A stretch of DNA of 64,000 bases from Cristatella mucedo (Eukaryota; Bryozoa; Phylactolaemata; Cristatellidae): the NCBI GenBank assembly GCA_009760855.2, contig WPIO01000064.1, positions 726,001 through 790,000 on the forward strand, read 5' to 3'. The position numbers and the translations under genes are program-made. Every line of letters starts with the position of its first letter. Position 1 is the stretch's first letter. The notes below the pieces were generated by a model. It ran no database searches and was not told the origin of the DNA. It saw only the letters and a program-made list of their open reading frames with translations. This document shows positions 11,368-22,600 of this stretch, in pieces.

Positions 11368-14300
11368 GTACGAGCCTAATATTTATAATGCTTGCATAAA
11401 TGTACGTTATTGTTTTGCATGCAAGACTCTTATTGCATGCATGTGACATGTGAGTGTACCAATTTTTTGTTATGAGTAGTTGGGAAACATATATCAAAAG
11501 TTGTAGTGCTAATCTGATAAAAGTGAAGGACTCCATCAGGTCTACCTGAGTAGATTACTAGAGCGTAAAATGCCGAAGGGAAAATTACTTAGTCGTGCTC
11601 CATGAAAGACTTGTTCGGCTGAGACACGAGACTTTTTGGCCGCATTTTTGGGATTGTCGTCTTGTGCCACCAGGTACATTACACTGCCCTGCTAAGCTGT
11701 AAGCTCCAGGTTACTAGCCAAAAGTGAGAGCAGTTTGGAAGGTGGCTTGGAGATAGAAGGGGATTCACATGAGGAGCAGATTTCCATAGCTTGACTAGCT
11801 TTGATGGAAAACGTTCTTCAAAAGTACTGCTGTTTGTAAGGCTGCCATTAGACCAAGTTATTCTGTGGGATACATGTTCATTTGTAGGAGAGTGCAATTT
11901 GCTGTCCATTAAGTTTGCTTGTATGCTCGGTTGCAAAGACTTCCTTGTACCGGTTATTTCTAAGTGTTCGGACTTGCACGATTACAAGCCCAAGCCTCAA
12001 AGCATCCAGTGAACAGCAGCCTGCCCGGAGTTATATAAGCGGACGATCGTTAGTGGCTGTGGTGGTCCTATTGACAGGCTTGTCACAAAGAAGCTAAAAT
12101 TGAACCGTTCAGGCAGAAGAATTTCTATTTTTAAAGGCAATGGCATATTTGTTGTTTTCCAACATTTACAGTTCAGCCTGAATCATATTTCTTCACATTG
12201 CTATATAGAGCAAGAACAGCACTTGTGTTGGCCTAATAGCCACATTTCCAGGTTGGCCACTTACAGCTACAAAATGCCAGTCGCCAAACACTGCAGTGGC
12301 TATGCTAAGGGGATGCTGACACTGCTGCATCAACAGGTGAGATTTGACGACGGCTTGGGATGAGCAAAGGGATGCCTGGCTTATTAGGATGATAACGTTA
12401 GGAAAGTCAATGGGAGTTGTCAAATGCAACCCGAGTAACTGAGAATTTTTCGCCACACTCTTGCATGAGAGAAAGTTTCTGAGTGAATATCTTTGTTTGG
12501 CCAACTTTGTGGAACTGCTCCTACCCTAGCTACTGGGTCTTAGCAACATGATTCGTCGTGGATGTTTGATATAAGTAAGGAAGCTTGGGTACAAACAAAA
12601 GGGGAATTATTGGGGTAATAGCATCAACGTTAGTTTGCCATTGGACTGCTTTTGCAACTTCAAAGATTGACAGACATACCTCAAAGACCTCTCAATCGCT
12701 TTCATTGAGCCATTGGCACGGCTGCTAATGTCGACACTATTCTCAGGAGGCTTTTGGAAGCACGAGTATGGATGAGTCAGAAACCACAAGCCATTACATA
12801 ACAGTCAGCACAAACCAAGTCAAGTACCGTGGCAATACCAACACTGTCCACACTTGGCCTTTGGCCAAGACTTCTACTTATAGACTTGCACTATGGCATT
12901 CTTAACGACTATTGCCTGTAATAGAATAACTTCTGCAAAGCCAATCTTTGTTTGGTAAAAGTGAACTTGAATCGATACATATTGTTTGTAGCCTGAATGT
13001 GTTCTTACGGTATGCACCGTATCTTATTGCAGAACCATAAAATTACATACGTGAGCTGTCCTTTTGATGCCCGCCACCATGTGCCAAAGCCTGAATTGTC
13101 CTTTCACATCAAGACGTGTCCTCAGAGTGCATTGTTAGAAAGAGACATAGGTAAGTTGGGAAGGCTTTTTCTTGATTATGCATCGTGTGTTGTTGGTCTT
13201 GAGAATGAATGTTTTGAGCCGTTTCAAGGTTTCATCGGCTGAGCTACTAGAAACTGTTCAGAGAGTTTGTTGTAAACTTCGTAGCCTGATATGGGTCAAT
13301 GCCAGTAGGTTTTTACGAACATCTTAGGGATAGTCCAGATTTTATGCACACTATGTCTGAGACCTGCATGGTGCATCTGTTGCAGGTACTTGTATTCTGC
13401 TTTCCATTAAGTTAGTAACTGCACTATTGGGTGCGTCTTCCTTAACGAAAGATGTCCTTCAATTAATGTCTCTGAAATAACATCATCTCTGCTGATAGTG
13501 TTGGCAAACAATCTACCCACTATTAAAAGCAGCACACCAAGTGACTAAATGTGCTTCTTTTTAATAATATAGCCCTTGTAGCTGCAGAATGTCTCAAACT
13601 TCTAACTTAAATATTAAATATGGGTGATGTCAAGTCCTTGTGACTGTTTATTTCACGTCTGACCAAATAATTTGCTGAATTTTATAAATTTAGCCAATGC
13701 ACTTCAGCAGAACGACAGCTCGGTGGGTGGAAAATGTAAAGGAGTAAATGAAGTGCCACCATATGATGCATGGGTGCCACCAGAGCCAGAAGAAGACTGG
13801 GATTCTGAAATTTGCTATGTGGAGGATGCTGTCCCCTGGACTGCACCACTAAGAGACAGACAGTCGTTAATCGATTTCAGGTATGTATAATGTCTATATG
13901 TCCCATTAGTTTTCCTTCAAGTGTGCTTGTTACAATTTACTTGTTTTTTGAGCCATACCTTTACCCCAAGCATGTTTCAACAACTGTATAGCTAATCTAA
14001 TAATGGAATCATGAGGCTGGCTCTGAGATGCTGCCACCTGATGCCTACCTTGTAGTTTGGCTGCTGTTAAATTATATGGGCTTGAGTATAGCAGATACTT
14101 ATTGCAGTCTCTTAGTTTTCATCCATATCTAACATGTTCAGATTAGAGACATTCTAAATGTAGGAGTAGTTCCCTGACTTGAAATGCCGGCTGATCCTAC
14201 AGCATCATTAATGAAACATAGAAAAGCAATAGCAACTGTCGTCAACTATTGTAGTTAGCAGTGTAACATCGCTTGCTACTGCACCCAAAGCCTCGACCTG

Positions 14301-14832
14301 AGGTGTTAAGTGCAAGCACCATAGCTCTAGGATAACGCTCTGGGGCATTATTATTTTCTTAGTGAGTCATCGCCCACACTAAGGTTTATTATTTGTGAGC
14401 CATGCTGGCTCAAGAGGCAAGCTTTTCCCGACCGTGGTCACGAGGTCATGGGTTCGAACTCTGTGGTGGTTAATCCTGTATCACCACTGAGGGAGGTGCT
14501 GATAGCCGTAAAGGCTGTCTATCACTCTACATTGCTCGCTAGATACTTCATAGTCTTGGGACGAGTCTTTTGATAGCAGGCAAATTTCCTGCTTTGAACA
14601 CCCTTGGTCACTCTTAGCAACTAAATTCTTTCAACACCTCATGTCTGCACTCAAAGTTGTACAGGAATATAATATAATAGAATAGACAAGTAAATGTCTT
14701 TTGGATAGGACTGAGATACTTTTCTACCCGTATTGGTAATAGTTCCTAACAGCTCTGACTTAAAAATGTAGCTCTGAGGCTGAACAATCTGCTGTCTTTG
14801 CATCAGAAGCATGCACTAAAACACGAAAGTAG
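11245..14832 (+). CDS. GTSF1: GTSF1-like double CHHC zinc-finger protein (4 exons, complete)
   Basis: Four exons (11245-11367, 13033-13150, 13694-13880, 14772-14832) join with consistent phases (0, 1, 2) and GT..AG borders into 162 codons plus a TAG stop, close to the usual length of about 165 residues for the family. Two CHHC (U11-48K type) fingers have identical C-x5-H-x9-H-x3-C spacing: C19/H25/H35/C39 and C50/H56/H66/C70. The C-terminal tail is acidic and carries Trp at 107, 116 and 129; in known GTSF1 proteins such aromatic residues contact PIWI. GTSF1/Asterix proteins bind RNA through the first finger and stimulate PIWI-piRNA target cleavage or silencing, mainly in the germ line. The ATG at 11245 has good context (ACAATGG). 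An in-frame upstream extension to 11110 exists but looks non-coding. The last exon is the least certain part because its acceptor has a weak pyrimidine tract. Function is inferred from the family. Confidence 0.88.
11388..11581 (+). repeat. Dispersed repeat R1, copy 1 (in GTSF1 intron 1)
   Basis: About 195 bp, similar to 34369-34569. Shared blocks include GTTTTGCATGCAAGACT, GTGAAGGACTCCATCAGG and ATGCCGAAGGG, in the same order. The repeat is unclassified. Confidence 0.7.
11582..13032. other. GTSF1 intron 1, no other feature
   Basis: No protein domain or element was recognised. The short open frames overlap on both strands and lack coding signals. Confidence 0.4.
13033..13150 (+). CDS. GTSF1: GTSF1 exon 2 (second CHHC finger)
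   Basis: The acceptor is TTATTGCAG and the donor is GTAAGT, a near-consensus site. The exon has 39 codons plus one base. It holds C50, H56, H66 and C70 around the core SCPFDARH, followed by a Leu/Glu-rich helix start. Confidence 0.88.
13694..13880 (+). CDS. GTSF1: GTSF1 exon 3 (Trp/acidic PIWI-binding-type tail)
   Basis: The exon starts after AATTTAG, completing the split Ala codon of exon 2, and ends before GTATGT with two bases of a codon. It encodes a Pro/Glu/Asp-rich stretch with W107, W116 and W129, including WVPPEPEEDWD, which matches the position and character of the PIWI-contacting tail of GTSF1 proteins. Confidence 0.82.
14396..14535 (+). mobile_element. SINE-2 copy (in GTSF1 intron 3)
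   Basis: GTGAGCCATGCTGGCTCAAG, CACGAGGTCATGGGTTCGAAC and GATAGCCGTAAAGGCTGTCT follow the order of the family. It is diverged, with one hairpin arm mutated and the 3' end degraded. Confidence 0.7.
14772..14832 (+). CDS. GTSF1: GTSF1 exon 4 (terminal, stop TAG)
   Basis: One base completes the split codon (AG|C, Ser), then 19 codons and TAG follow. The phase fits exon 3 and the total length fits the family, which is the main support. The acceptor (AAAAATGTAG) is weak and there is no domain to confirm it, so an alternative terminal exon is possible. Confidence 0.5.
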
Positions 14833-15369
14833 TTGAGTGGTCCAGATGTGGTCAATTGCCATCTTTCCCTAGGCCCCCCGACTAGACTAGAGCTGGGATG
14901 CTGGTTCTGTATGCTAATTATTGGATGTTCAAGTACGATATGCCATGATAGTTGTGGAACTTATGGACATTATGCCCAAAATCATCCGAAAAACCTTGAA
15001 GCTCCTTTAGAAATGGCTGTTTTGACCAGAATAGAGCATCGATACGTATGACTCTTTCATCAGTTCCTGCCGAAGCTGTGAGGCTAAGCATGAGTCGGAA
15101 CTGGATAGCATAGCCATTGAGGGATTACTTATTTTACTAGGTAAAGCCCACCAGTTATGTAAGGGGTAAAATCGTGGCACTGTAAGATGCTGAATACTCA
15201 TGTGGTCAAATTGCTGTGACTTTATCAATTCCGATGGGTACGATTTAGTACGACGTGAAGAAGTTAGAGATGAGCAGGAGCCTTGAACATGCTACAAGGT
15301 AGAGCCTGGCCCATGCAACCAATAGGCTGAAAACATCATCGTAACGTTTGAGGCATTAAAGGACCGTTT

Positions 15370-16010
15370 TGCTTTGGTGAAAGATCATGTTAAACGTTTG
15401 CATGCATCACATAGAAAGCGAATTATCGGTGACACTGTCAGAAAGGGACCAGTTGAGTGTCATCGGCATTCACGAGTTGCAAAGAGACAACCTCTTCTGT
15501 CGGCAAAGAACACTGTAGGTCATAAACAGCTAAGGCTCAAATCCACTGGACTGCTGACGATTGCGATAGAGCTTTAGGGAATGACGAAAAAAAATTAATG
15601 GAAATCAAATTAATGCTCTTTGGGATGGCAAAAGGAGGCTTTACATGTGTCGATTACCTAACGAAGCCTATTCAGCCAATTACCTGAAAGCAACGGTCAT
15701 GGACGAAAGGTGCACGGGGATACTTAAGCAGAAATGACATCAGAGCCCTGCCCCGAATATGGGACATCGTGACCGAAGACCTATATTAAAGTTGGACACC
15801 CATATGCGATGGCACTTCGTTGAAGGAATTCTATTTTCCAGCACGGCAGCGATCCCAAATGCACGGCTGCCAAAGTTAAGTATTTTTTTAACAGTTAACA
15901 AGGATTCGGTTACCTTCCTGTAGCAGTTAGGGACTGATCTAGTCAGTCTCTGCAGCTTAACCCAATCGAGCATTTGAGGAATGAAGTCGAGCGACGGTTA
16001 GGGCAAGCTG
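15370..16010 (+). pseudogene. Tc1/mariner-type transposase relic
   Basis: Separate frames on the + strand give, in the order of a Tc1 transposase: RVAKRQPLLSAKNT (about 15474), a WRRPNEAY-like RLPNEAYSANYLKATV (about 15650), FQHGSDPKCTAAKVKYFF (15836-15889, the FQQDxDPKHT motif with the second Asp) and QLNPIEHLRNEVERRLG (15953-16003, the DLNPIEHLW motif with its Glu). Multiple frameshifts and stops mean it is long dead. Terminal inverted repeats were not located. Confidence 0.85.
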
Positions 16011-17498
16011 GCCATCCATATCGCGACTTTTGTTGTGGTTTTTGTTTACTTGTAGCAAGCCTGGATTAGTATAACGACCGAGGCTTTTGAGCTTGTAATC
16101 GGCTCTATGCCTGGGCGAGTAAGACAGGTCGTTGCAAATAAGGGAGATGTAACATACTACGAGCGCGATAAATCAAGTGCGGCATGTGACAATCGCAAGA
16201 ACATTTTGCCTTTTCTCATTTCAACTAGTTTTCAGCCATTTCAACTTTTGGTTAGACAAACGTTCGATACTTACTAGACATACCACTGAGTAGGGGGCAA
16301 TCACGGCAGCTGCCCCAACCGTCCCAATACTTTCGTGTTTGAGTGTAAATGTCGTAAGGCTTGAGATTCATTTTGTAGCTAGACCTTGGAAATAATAAAA
16401 TTAGTTTGCCTCTTTGAATTTTGGTAGTCAAGCTGTAATGCTGTTTGGAGTAAGCTGCAGCCGTCAAAAGCCACTTTATACACCAGGTTTGTGGTCAAAC
16501 AATGCATCATGGATGACATCATGGTGAGGAAATTAAATTAGTTTTTATTATGCTTCCGTTTCTTGGTTTTAGTACTTTGGCATCCAAGCTTGGTATCGTA
16601 TAGAACAGCTTGTTACATGTACAAGCTGTAGAACTTGCAGATGCGTTTAGCTAGGTTACAAGTGCATAGTAAGTTAACCAGCAATGCAACACACACTATT
16701 TGTAAGGACCATATTAGGGTTAATATTACTGATGGATCTAATAGTCATGTTGGTTTCTCAACTAAAAGACGACTTATCATCCCTGATGTGAATCATGCCA
16801 TCAACCATTAAGGCATTGTTGGGTGACCTGTTGGCATGTGGACGATGTTTTGCACTCCTTCGGCTAGTGGCTAAAGCAGGGTGCATACAGTTATTGAGCA
16901 GCTGCATCAGCAGTACTCCTCCAGCTGTATAGCAGGTTCCAAAAACCTGTGGCAATACTGACTGCAAAACGAACGGGGTATGCCTATGCGTTTGTTGAAC
17001 TCAATTTTCGAAAGTGGTTTTGGACTGATGAACCATGCTTTTTGTGGCGAGCCTTATTTTTATGAGGAGATAGCCCAGGGCTCTTGGAACATTTCGAATT
17101 TTCCTTAGGTATGGCCATAACACGCATATTGATATTGGTAACATCGCCTCAGTTGTGTGGTTGCTATGTCTATCTATGTAGGCAACGTTTTGACTCGATA
17201 TTTTGTGTATTCGGCTCACCGTAAAAATTGGTGACTTTACACTAGATGAGAAGTTACAAGCCTGAAGAAAATTCAGGTTGTAGAGGCAAGTAACTCTTGC
17301 CTTTGATTTGCTCAAGCCTCCCTTTCTTAATGCTGGTATCAATTTTCTTGGGTTATTGGTCAGCTCATGTACGCAAAAAGAGTATGGGTAAAGGCTGTCA
17401 GGTTATTTTTGTACCAAGCGCTATTTGATGAGTATTATTGCAGCAAGACTGATGTCGCACGTAAGGCAATGATCACGAGTGCCTGGATTGTGCAACCC
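16011..17498. other. No gene recognised
   Basis: Intergenic stretch between the Tc1 relic and a LINE-A tail. The minus-strand frames at 16758-16967 and 17001-17342 (69 and 113 aa) have no recognisable domain and no splice support. Confidence 0.35.
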
Positions 17499-17499
17499 G

Positions 17500-17700
17500 A
17501 TAATAATAATAATAATAATATTGCACTTGATAAAGCGCCCTCAGAGAACTTAATCTCTTTCTAGGCGCTTTACATTTGCTGCAAAGTGATACGCAATAGA
17601 ATAGTAAGTAAAATCAAGCTTGAAAAACAAACAAAATGAATAACATGGTTAGGGGTTACATGCACTGGGTCAGCATGCAAATGTGGATATGCATTAATAA
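17500..17700 (-). mobile_element. LINE-A 3' end copy
   Basis: It has (AAT)n, the GCACTTGATAAAGCGCC..AGGCGCTTTACATTTG hairpin and the 3' UTR down to CAGCATGCAAATGTGG. It carries only about 200 bp, being strongly 5'-truncated. Confidence 0.9.
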
Positions 17701-18389
17701 TCCAATCGTCTAACCTTGTAAACAATGTTAGAACCATTTTGGGGGATGCAGAGATGGAGCTTTGTCAGCATAGCTGTCAATGGAAATTTTTTATATTTGA
17801 GTAATCAAATCAAGTAATTATGGAACTTGGACTAACATGACACTACTGGCAGATTATCCACATTGGTATTGGGTCAAGAACCGATGAAGCAACACTATCT
17901 GAAGATGCTTTCATTATGCCTAAGGTTTTGGCTCATGCCTAGAATAGGATGTGGTCATCGAGTGGTCATGTTTACCTCAGAGCGGAGAACAAAAATACCT
18001 TTTTCAAATGAGGATATAAACATGGGCTTGCCCATGTCTTGTTTTCATGACGTCTCGGCCATCTTGTTCTGTTGGCCACTATTGCCAGTTTTTTGTAATT
18101 AACACCATATAGATAAAGAGCAAAAGACTAATTAGAGGAAACCCCGCAACTTGGAATCTAGTCCTCGAACACGTAGTGAGCCCATGAGCTCAAACTGTTT
18201 TTTTTAAACTTACTAACGACGAAAGGTTCGAACAAACCTCGTTTCATGTAGGTTCGATACTTTGCTCACTTTATCATTGATGGGTCAAGAGTTAACATGC
18301 TAGTGTTATCCTTCACCTGATCAATGGACGGCTTTGACACACAGCTCAAGAAATATACCAGAACTTAACACAACTACTGTGGATGTAAA
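17701..18389. other. No gene recognised
   Basis: AT-rich stretch without an identifiable repeat or coding domain. Confidence 0.35.
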
Positions 18390-18530
18390 ATATAATTCAT
18401 TTATATAGCGCCCCAAGAGAACTTAATCTCTATTCAGGCGCTTCACATATGCCTCGGGCCTTGAGCCCACGACCTCAGTCAGACCTTAGTCGGGGCGAGC
18501 ACCTTAACCAAAGACCAAACCAGCTCGGCG
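18390..18530 (-). mobile_element. SINE-1 copy
   Basis: It shows ATTCATTTATATAGCG, CCAAGAGAACTTAATCTCTA, CAGGCGCTTCACATATG, GCCCACGACCTCAG and GGGGCGAGCACCTTAACC as in the other copies. Confidence 0.85.
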
Positions 18531-19043
18531 TCTCATCAATAGAGTATATCAATAAGTATTTTAATTATCAGCTCACCAACGATTTCGTAGAATCGTAAAT
18601 AGGTTACTCAGTGAGAAAAGTACCGTTGTATAGGCTGAAATCTATGTCAAGACACAGCACACAAGGATTTTTCCAACCATTTGGTCGACATGTAGCAAAA
18701 TAGCATAGTAAAATAGCAGTGTGCTCGATCTGTAAAGCTATTTTGAAACAACTTTGTTTGGCAGCCAGTAGTAATGCAAGACACGGCCAGACTGATTTGA
18801 AATGTTCGTTGATGCATACTAAGTTAGTTGCTATTCCATATATTAGGCTAAATACAATTTGTATTGAGTTTTTATTAAAGTATGATACTTTCACAGCTCC
18901 TCACGAGAAGCAAGATGTTCACTTGATACACCTAGGCCGCTGTACGATGTGAAAGTCTTAAGGATTAAGTCACCTCACACTTCTTTCTAGTTAAACTTTC
19001 ATACCCTGCTGTAGAAATTATTCAGGGGACCATACATTGCATA

Positions 19044-19220
19044 ATAACAAATGCCAGCTGATTTAACAGCTTCTTTTGTATAGCGACAGAAGAGCCTTTA
19101 CGGTTATCACCACCGCTTGCAGCAGCGATAAAGGATTGCCCACTGCAGGATTCGAACCCACGACCTCGGTCGTGAAAAGCAACCACCTTACCTAGTGTGC
19201 CATCACGGCTCACCAATATG
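19044..19220 (-). mobile_element. SINE-2 copy with perfect 12-bp target duplication
   Basis: The SINE lies between two copies of ATACATTGCATA (19032-19043 and 19221-19232). It has the family features in minus orientation. It sits just upstream of the first coding exon of gene 2, possibly within its 5' untranslated region. Confidence 0.9.
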
Positions 19221-19402
19221 ATACATTGCATACTGATGTGCAACAGCTGAGCATGGTTAAGCAGGAAACGACAGCTCATCACGAGAAGCAGGAGCCTGTG
19301 TACAGGGCCCGTCATCGACAAGGACCGTGTTGACCCCATTTGGAAGTATGACTGCAATGTTCGTTTAGGACACCTACAGACTCACTCCAGGAACCGTCAC
19401 GG

Positions 19403-19675
19403 ATGTCATCAGGCAAGCAGCAGCAACAGCCGTTGAAATCGGACTTTCATCAGGTGGGAAATCCAGCTAATCTTCAGAGCCGGGCACTGCAGCAACCGAC
19501 TGGACTCAATCCCATTCAACAGCAGCCATGGTCACCTCTGCCTGCCTCTTCACTGCAGCAGCTTGCACTCCGAATCATTTCGTCTGCTTCGATATGGCAA
19601 CAGCCATTACCAGAACGAAAGCTGCCAGGCTCCGAAGCAGCAAAGCTGGAGCAATCAAATGTACAGCCATTACAG
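19403..19675 (+). CDS. Gene 2 exon 1: Gln/Pro/Ser-rich N-terminus
   Basis: This exon encodes 91 residues starting MSSGKQQQQPLKSD, rich in Gln, Pro and Ser with no recognised domain. It ends in CAG before the strong donor GTAAGC, phase 0. The frame is also open from an acceptor-like CTCCAG at 19390, so the ATG at 19403 may be internal to a longer exon. Confidence 0.55.
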
Positions 19676-22600
19676 GTAAGCACTGCTGCTACTCCTCATG
19701 ATAGGTTATCTGTAGTTTTTTTTATCCAAATTCTTATATGCAGACTTGGATTTTATTTGATGTTGACATAACGCTGTGTATTTGGAGTGTCCACATGTCA
19801 TGCCGCATGTACATCAAGGAAATGGTTATGATGTGTTCCCAACTAAAAACCATATCAAATAAAGGGTAATCTCAGCCAACTCAGGAGAAGCAATTTCTTC
19901 AGTACAGAGCTTTCAATTGATTGAATTAACGAAAATTCTAGTGGCTAGGCAGGCAGTTTCTGACTTTCTGGAGAATATGTTTAAATGGCAAGAACTGGGT
20001 TAACCAGATTATGGCGCGATTTTGTGACCAAGGTCTATCAATACTGCTCCTTATCTTAATGACATGACTGGCAGTTGTGTTTGGCTTAATATGCAGTTCG
20101 GTATGCTAGCTGCTTAAAATGTGATCCATAGAAATTCTTGTTGGCTGCCCACGTCTTCTGGAGCACAACATTTAAAAGCCACTATGGCAGATCGTAGAAT
20201 GCTTTCCAAGTCTATCGGCCATTTCATTGACAAGTCCAATTATGCCCATTTAAAGTTCCTATAATGGTTGCTCGTCATATAGAATTTCTGCATGCCTGAC
20301 ATGCCATGCCGTTCTGATGTAGACTGCTGGCATAGTGTCCTCGGGGAAATTTTGCTAACCCTTTTAAGGGAATTCCCGCCTATGATATATAGCGCATGCA
20401 GCTCGTGTCTAATCTTCTGAACTCTAGTGATGGCTCGGCATGATCGTGATTTTCTTTCTTTTTTAATAATTAGGCTGGTAGAGGAAGTGTCGGCCAGGCT
20501 GAAAATTTTGTTCCGTCGGATATGGTTGCAAAGGGTATGTCTACTGCAGTGGCAATTTAAGCTGTATCTAGATTGCTGCAACAACAGTAATGCTTTACTT
20601 TTCCCTTCGGCAAAGGTAAATGCCTTTCCTTGCTGTCGTTCAACAGGACAGTTGCAACGAGTTCACTGTCCACGTATGCCTTCTTATGCAACACATTCTG
20701 GCGCCTGTTGTAAGCAATGCAAACAATGTGGTGTCAGCCTTGGACAGCCATTAGCTCAAGGGTATGCATGCAACAGGAGATATTCTAGCGTTATGGATGT
20801 TTTCTGCACTTAGAAGAATTGTGCATTATGTTCCCTGCGACGTTAGGACCTTGTATTGTCACTGACAGGCAAGTGTGAGTGTATAGATGTAAGAAAGTGC
20901 ACTGTCTACAGTGGCTTGGCTAGGCATATAATTGTTTAGCCTTATTCTGCTATCACTTGCTGGCAGTGGTCATTCCTGCTTTTGGCAGTGGCCATCTATT
21001 TTTTGCTGGTACAATCTGATGTTCACTCCTCCTCGATCACTCATTTAAGATGTTGCTATTGTTACATGCATTGGCAAATTGTTGCCATTGGGTGTGACTA
21101 TATAGCAAGGGTAGAAACAATGTGTCCATGGAAATGTTCTTCATTGAAAAGTATAGTTTGCTCAATGGGAAATATGATGGTGCATGTTCTTATTGAGGGC
21201 AACGATATCAAGTTCTAATTATGATGAGTTCAGCAGCAGAATGTCATTAAGGTGATTGCCAGTGATCTGAGAACGCAGCTTGTTCATATAAACTTCATCT
21301 TGGAGAACAGCTGCTCACAGGAATAAGTGCTGCTAAACATTGCGATCACACGCTTAACTCGAGCTAACGACATTGGAAACTAAACCCGTTGCAGCTGACG
21401 GCAGAAAGAAATGAGAACAGTGATAGTGAGAACAGTGACAAAATATCGCCCTGTTTTCCTTCTTCCTTTCTTATCAAAGATTCTTAAAATTTTTGCTGAG
21501 CAGCTGTTTGAACATATTGAAAATAATGGAATGTCAGAAACATTTCAATTAGGATTCAAGAGGCAGCACCCCACTGAAACTGTTCTACTCCGTGTTAACA
21601 ATGACATTCTACATGGCAGCGACGACGGGAATGTCACTGCCCTAGCTCAGCTAAATCTGTCTGCTGCCTTCGACACCATTGATCACGAGGTTCTGCTTGA
21701 ACGAATGAGGACAATGATCGGTCTTGCAGACGAAGCCCGCGTGGTTTAAATCGTACTCGTCAGATCGTGTTCAATCCGTGTCGTGTGGGGGTCAGGTCTC
21801 ACACACGAGAAGAGTCACCTGTGGAGTCCCTCAAGGGTCTGTACTCTGTCCCTCGCTGTTCTCCATTTATACTCAACCTCTGAGAAAAGTGATTAAGGCC
21901 CGTGGAATTGGATATCACTTCTATGCTGACGATACTCAGCTGTATTTGTCATTCAAACCGTCGGAATCTGCGGCTGCAACTGAGAAACTGAATGCTTGCC
22001 TTGCGGATATTTGATCCTGGATGTCTAAAAACTTCCTGAAATTAAATGACGATAAAACCGAACTACTGCTCACAGGACACCCTAAGCGTGTGGCAGGATT
22101 AAAAGGCTTTGCTCTTCTAATAGGTGATGCTATCGTGCGATCATCCCCACGTGCTCGAAATTTAGGTGTCGTTTTCGACAGCTGCCTCAATTTTAAACGC
22201 TTCATTCAGAAGACTGCTTCTACAGCTAGCCATCACGTCCGACCCCTATCCAAGATTAGGAGCTGTCTTCCACAGTGGCTTGCAAAACATTTAACTAGCT
22301 CCTTAGTTCTGTGTCGGCTTGATTATTGTAATTCCTTTTTGGCTGGGCTACCAAAAAAGGCAATTAGACCACTGCAGCTGACTATGAATAGGGCTTCAAG
22401 GCTAGTCTTCAAGTCCCAGCGGTTTGAGCACGTGTCTCCTTTGCTAAAAGAGCTAGGATGGATGCCGGTTGAGCAGTGGATACAGAGCTAAGTTCTTATG
22501 CTGACCCACAAGGCCCGCCACGGCTTGGCTCCTTCGTACCTAGCTGAACTGCTGCATCAGTTTTAGCCTGTTCGCGCCCTCAGGTCCTGTGTGGACAATA

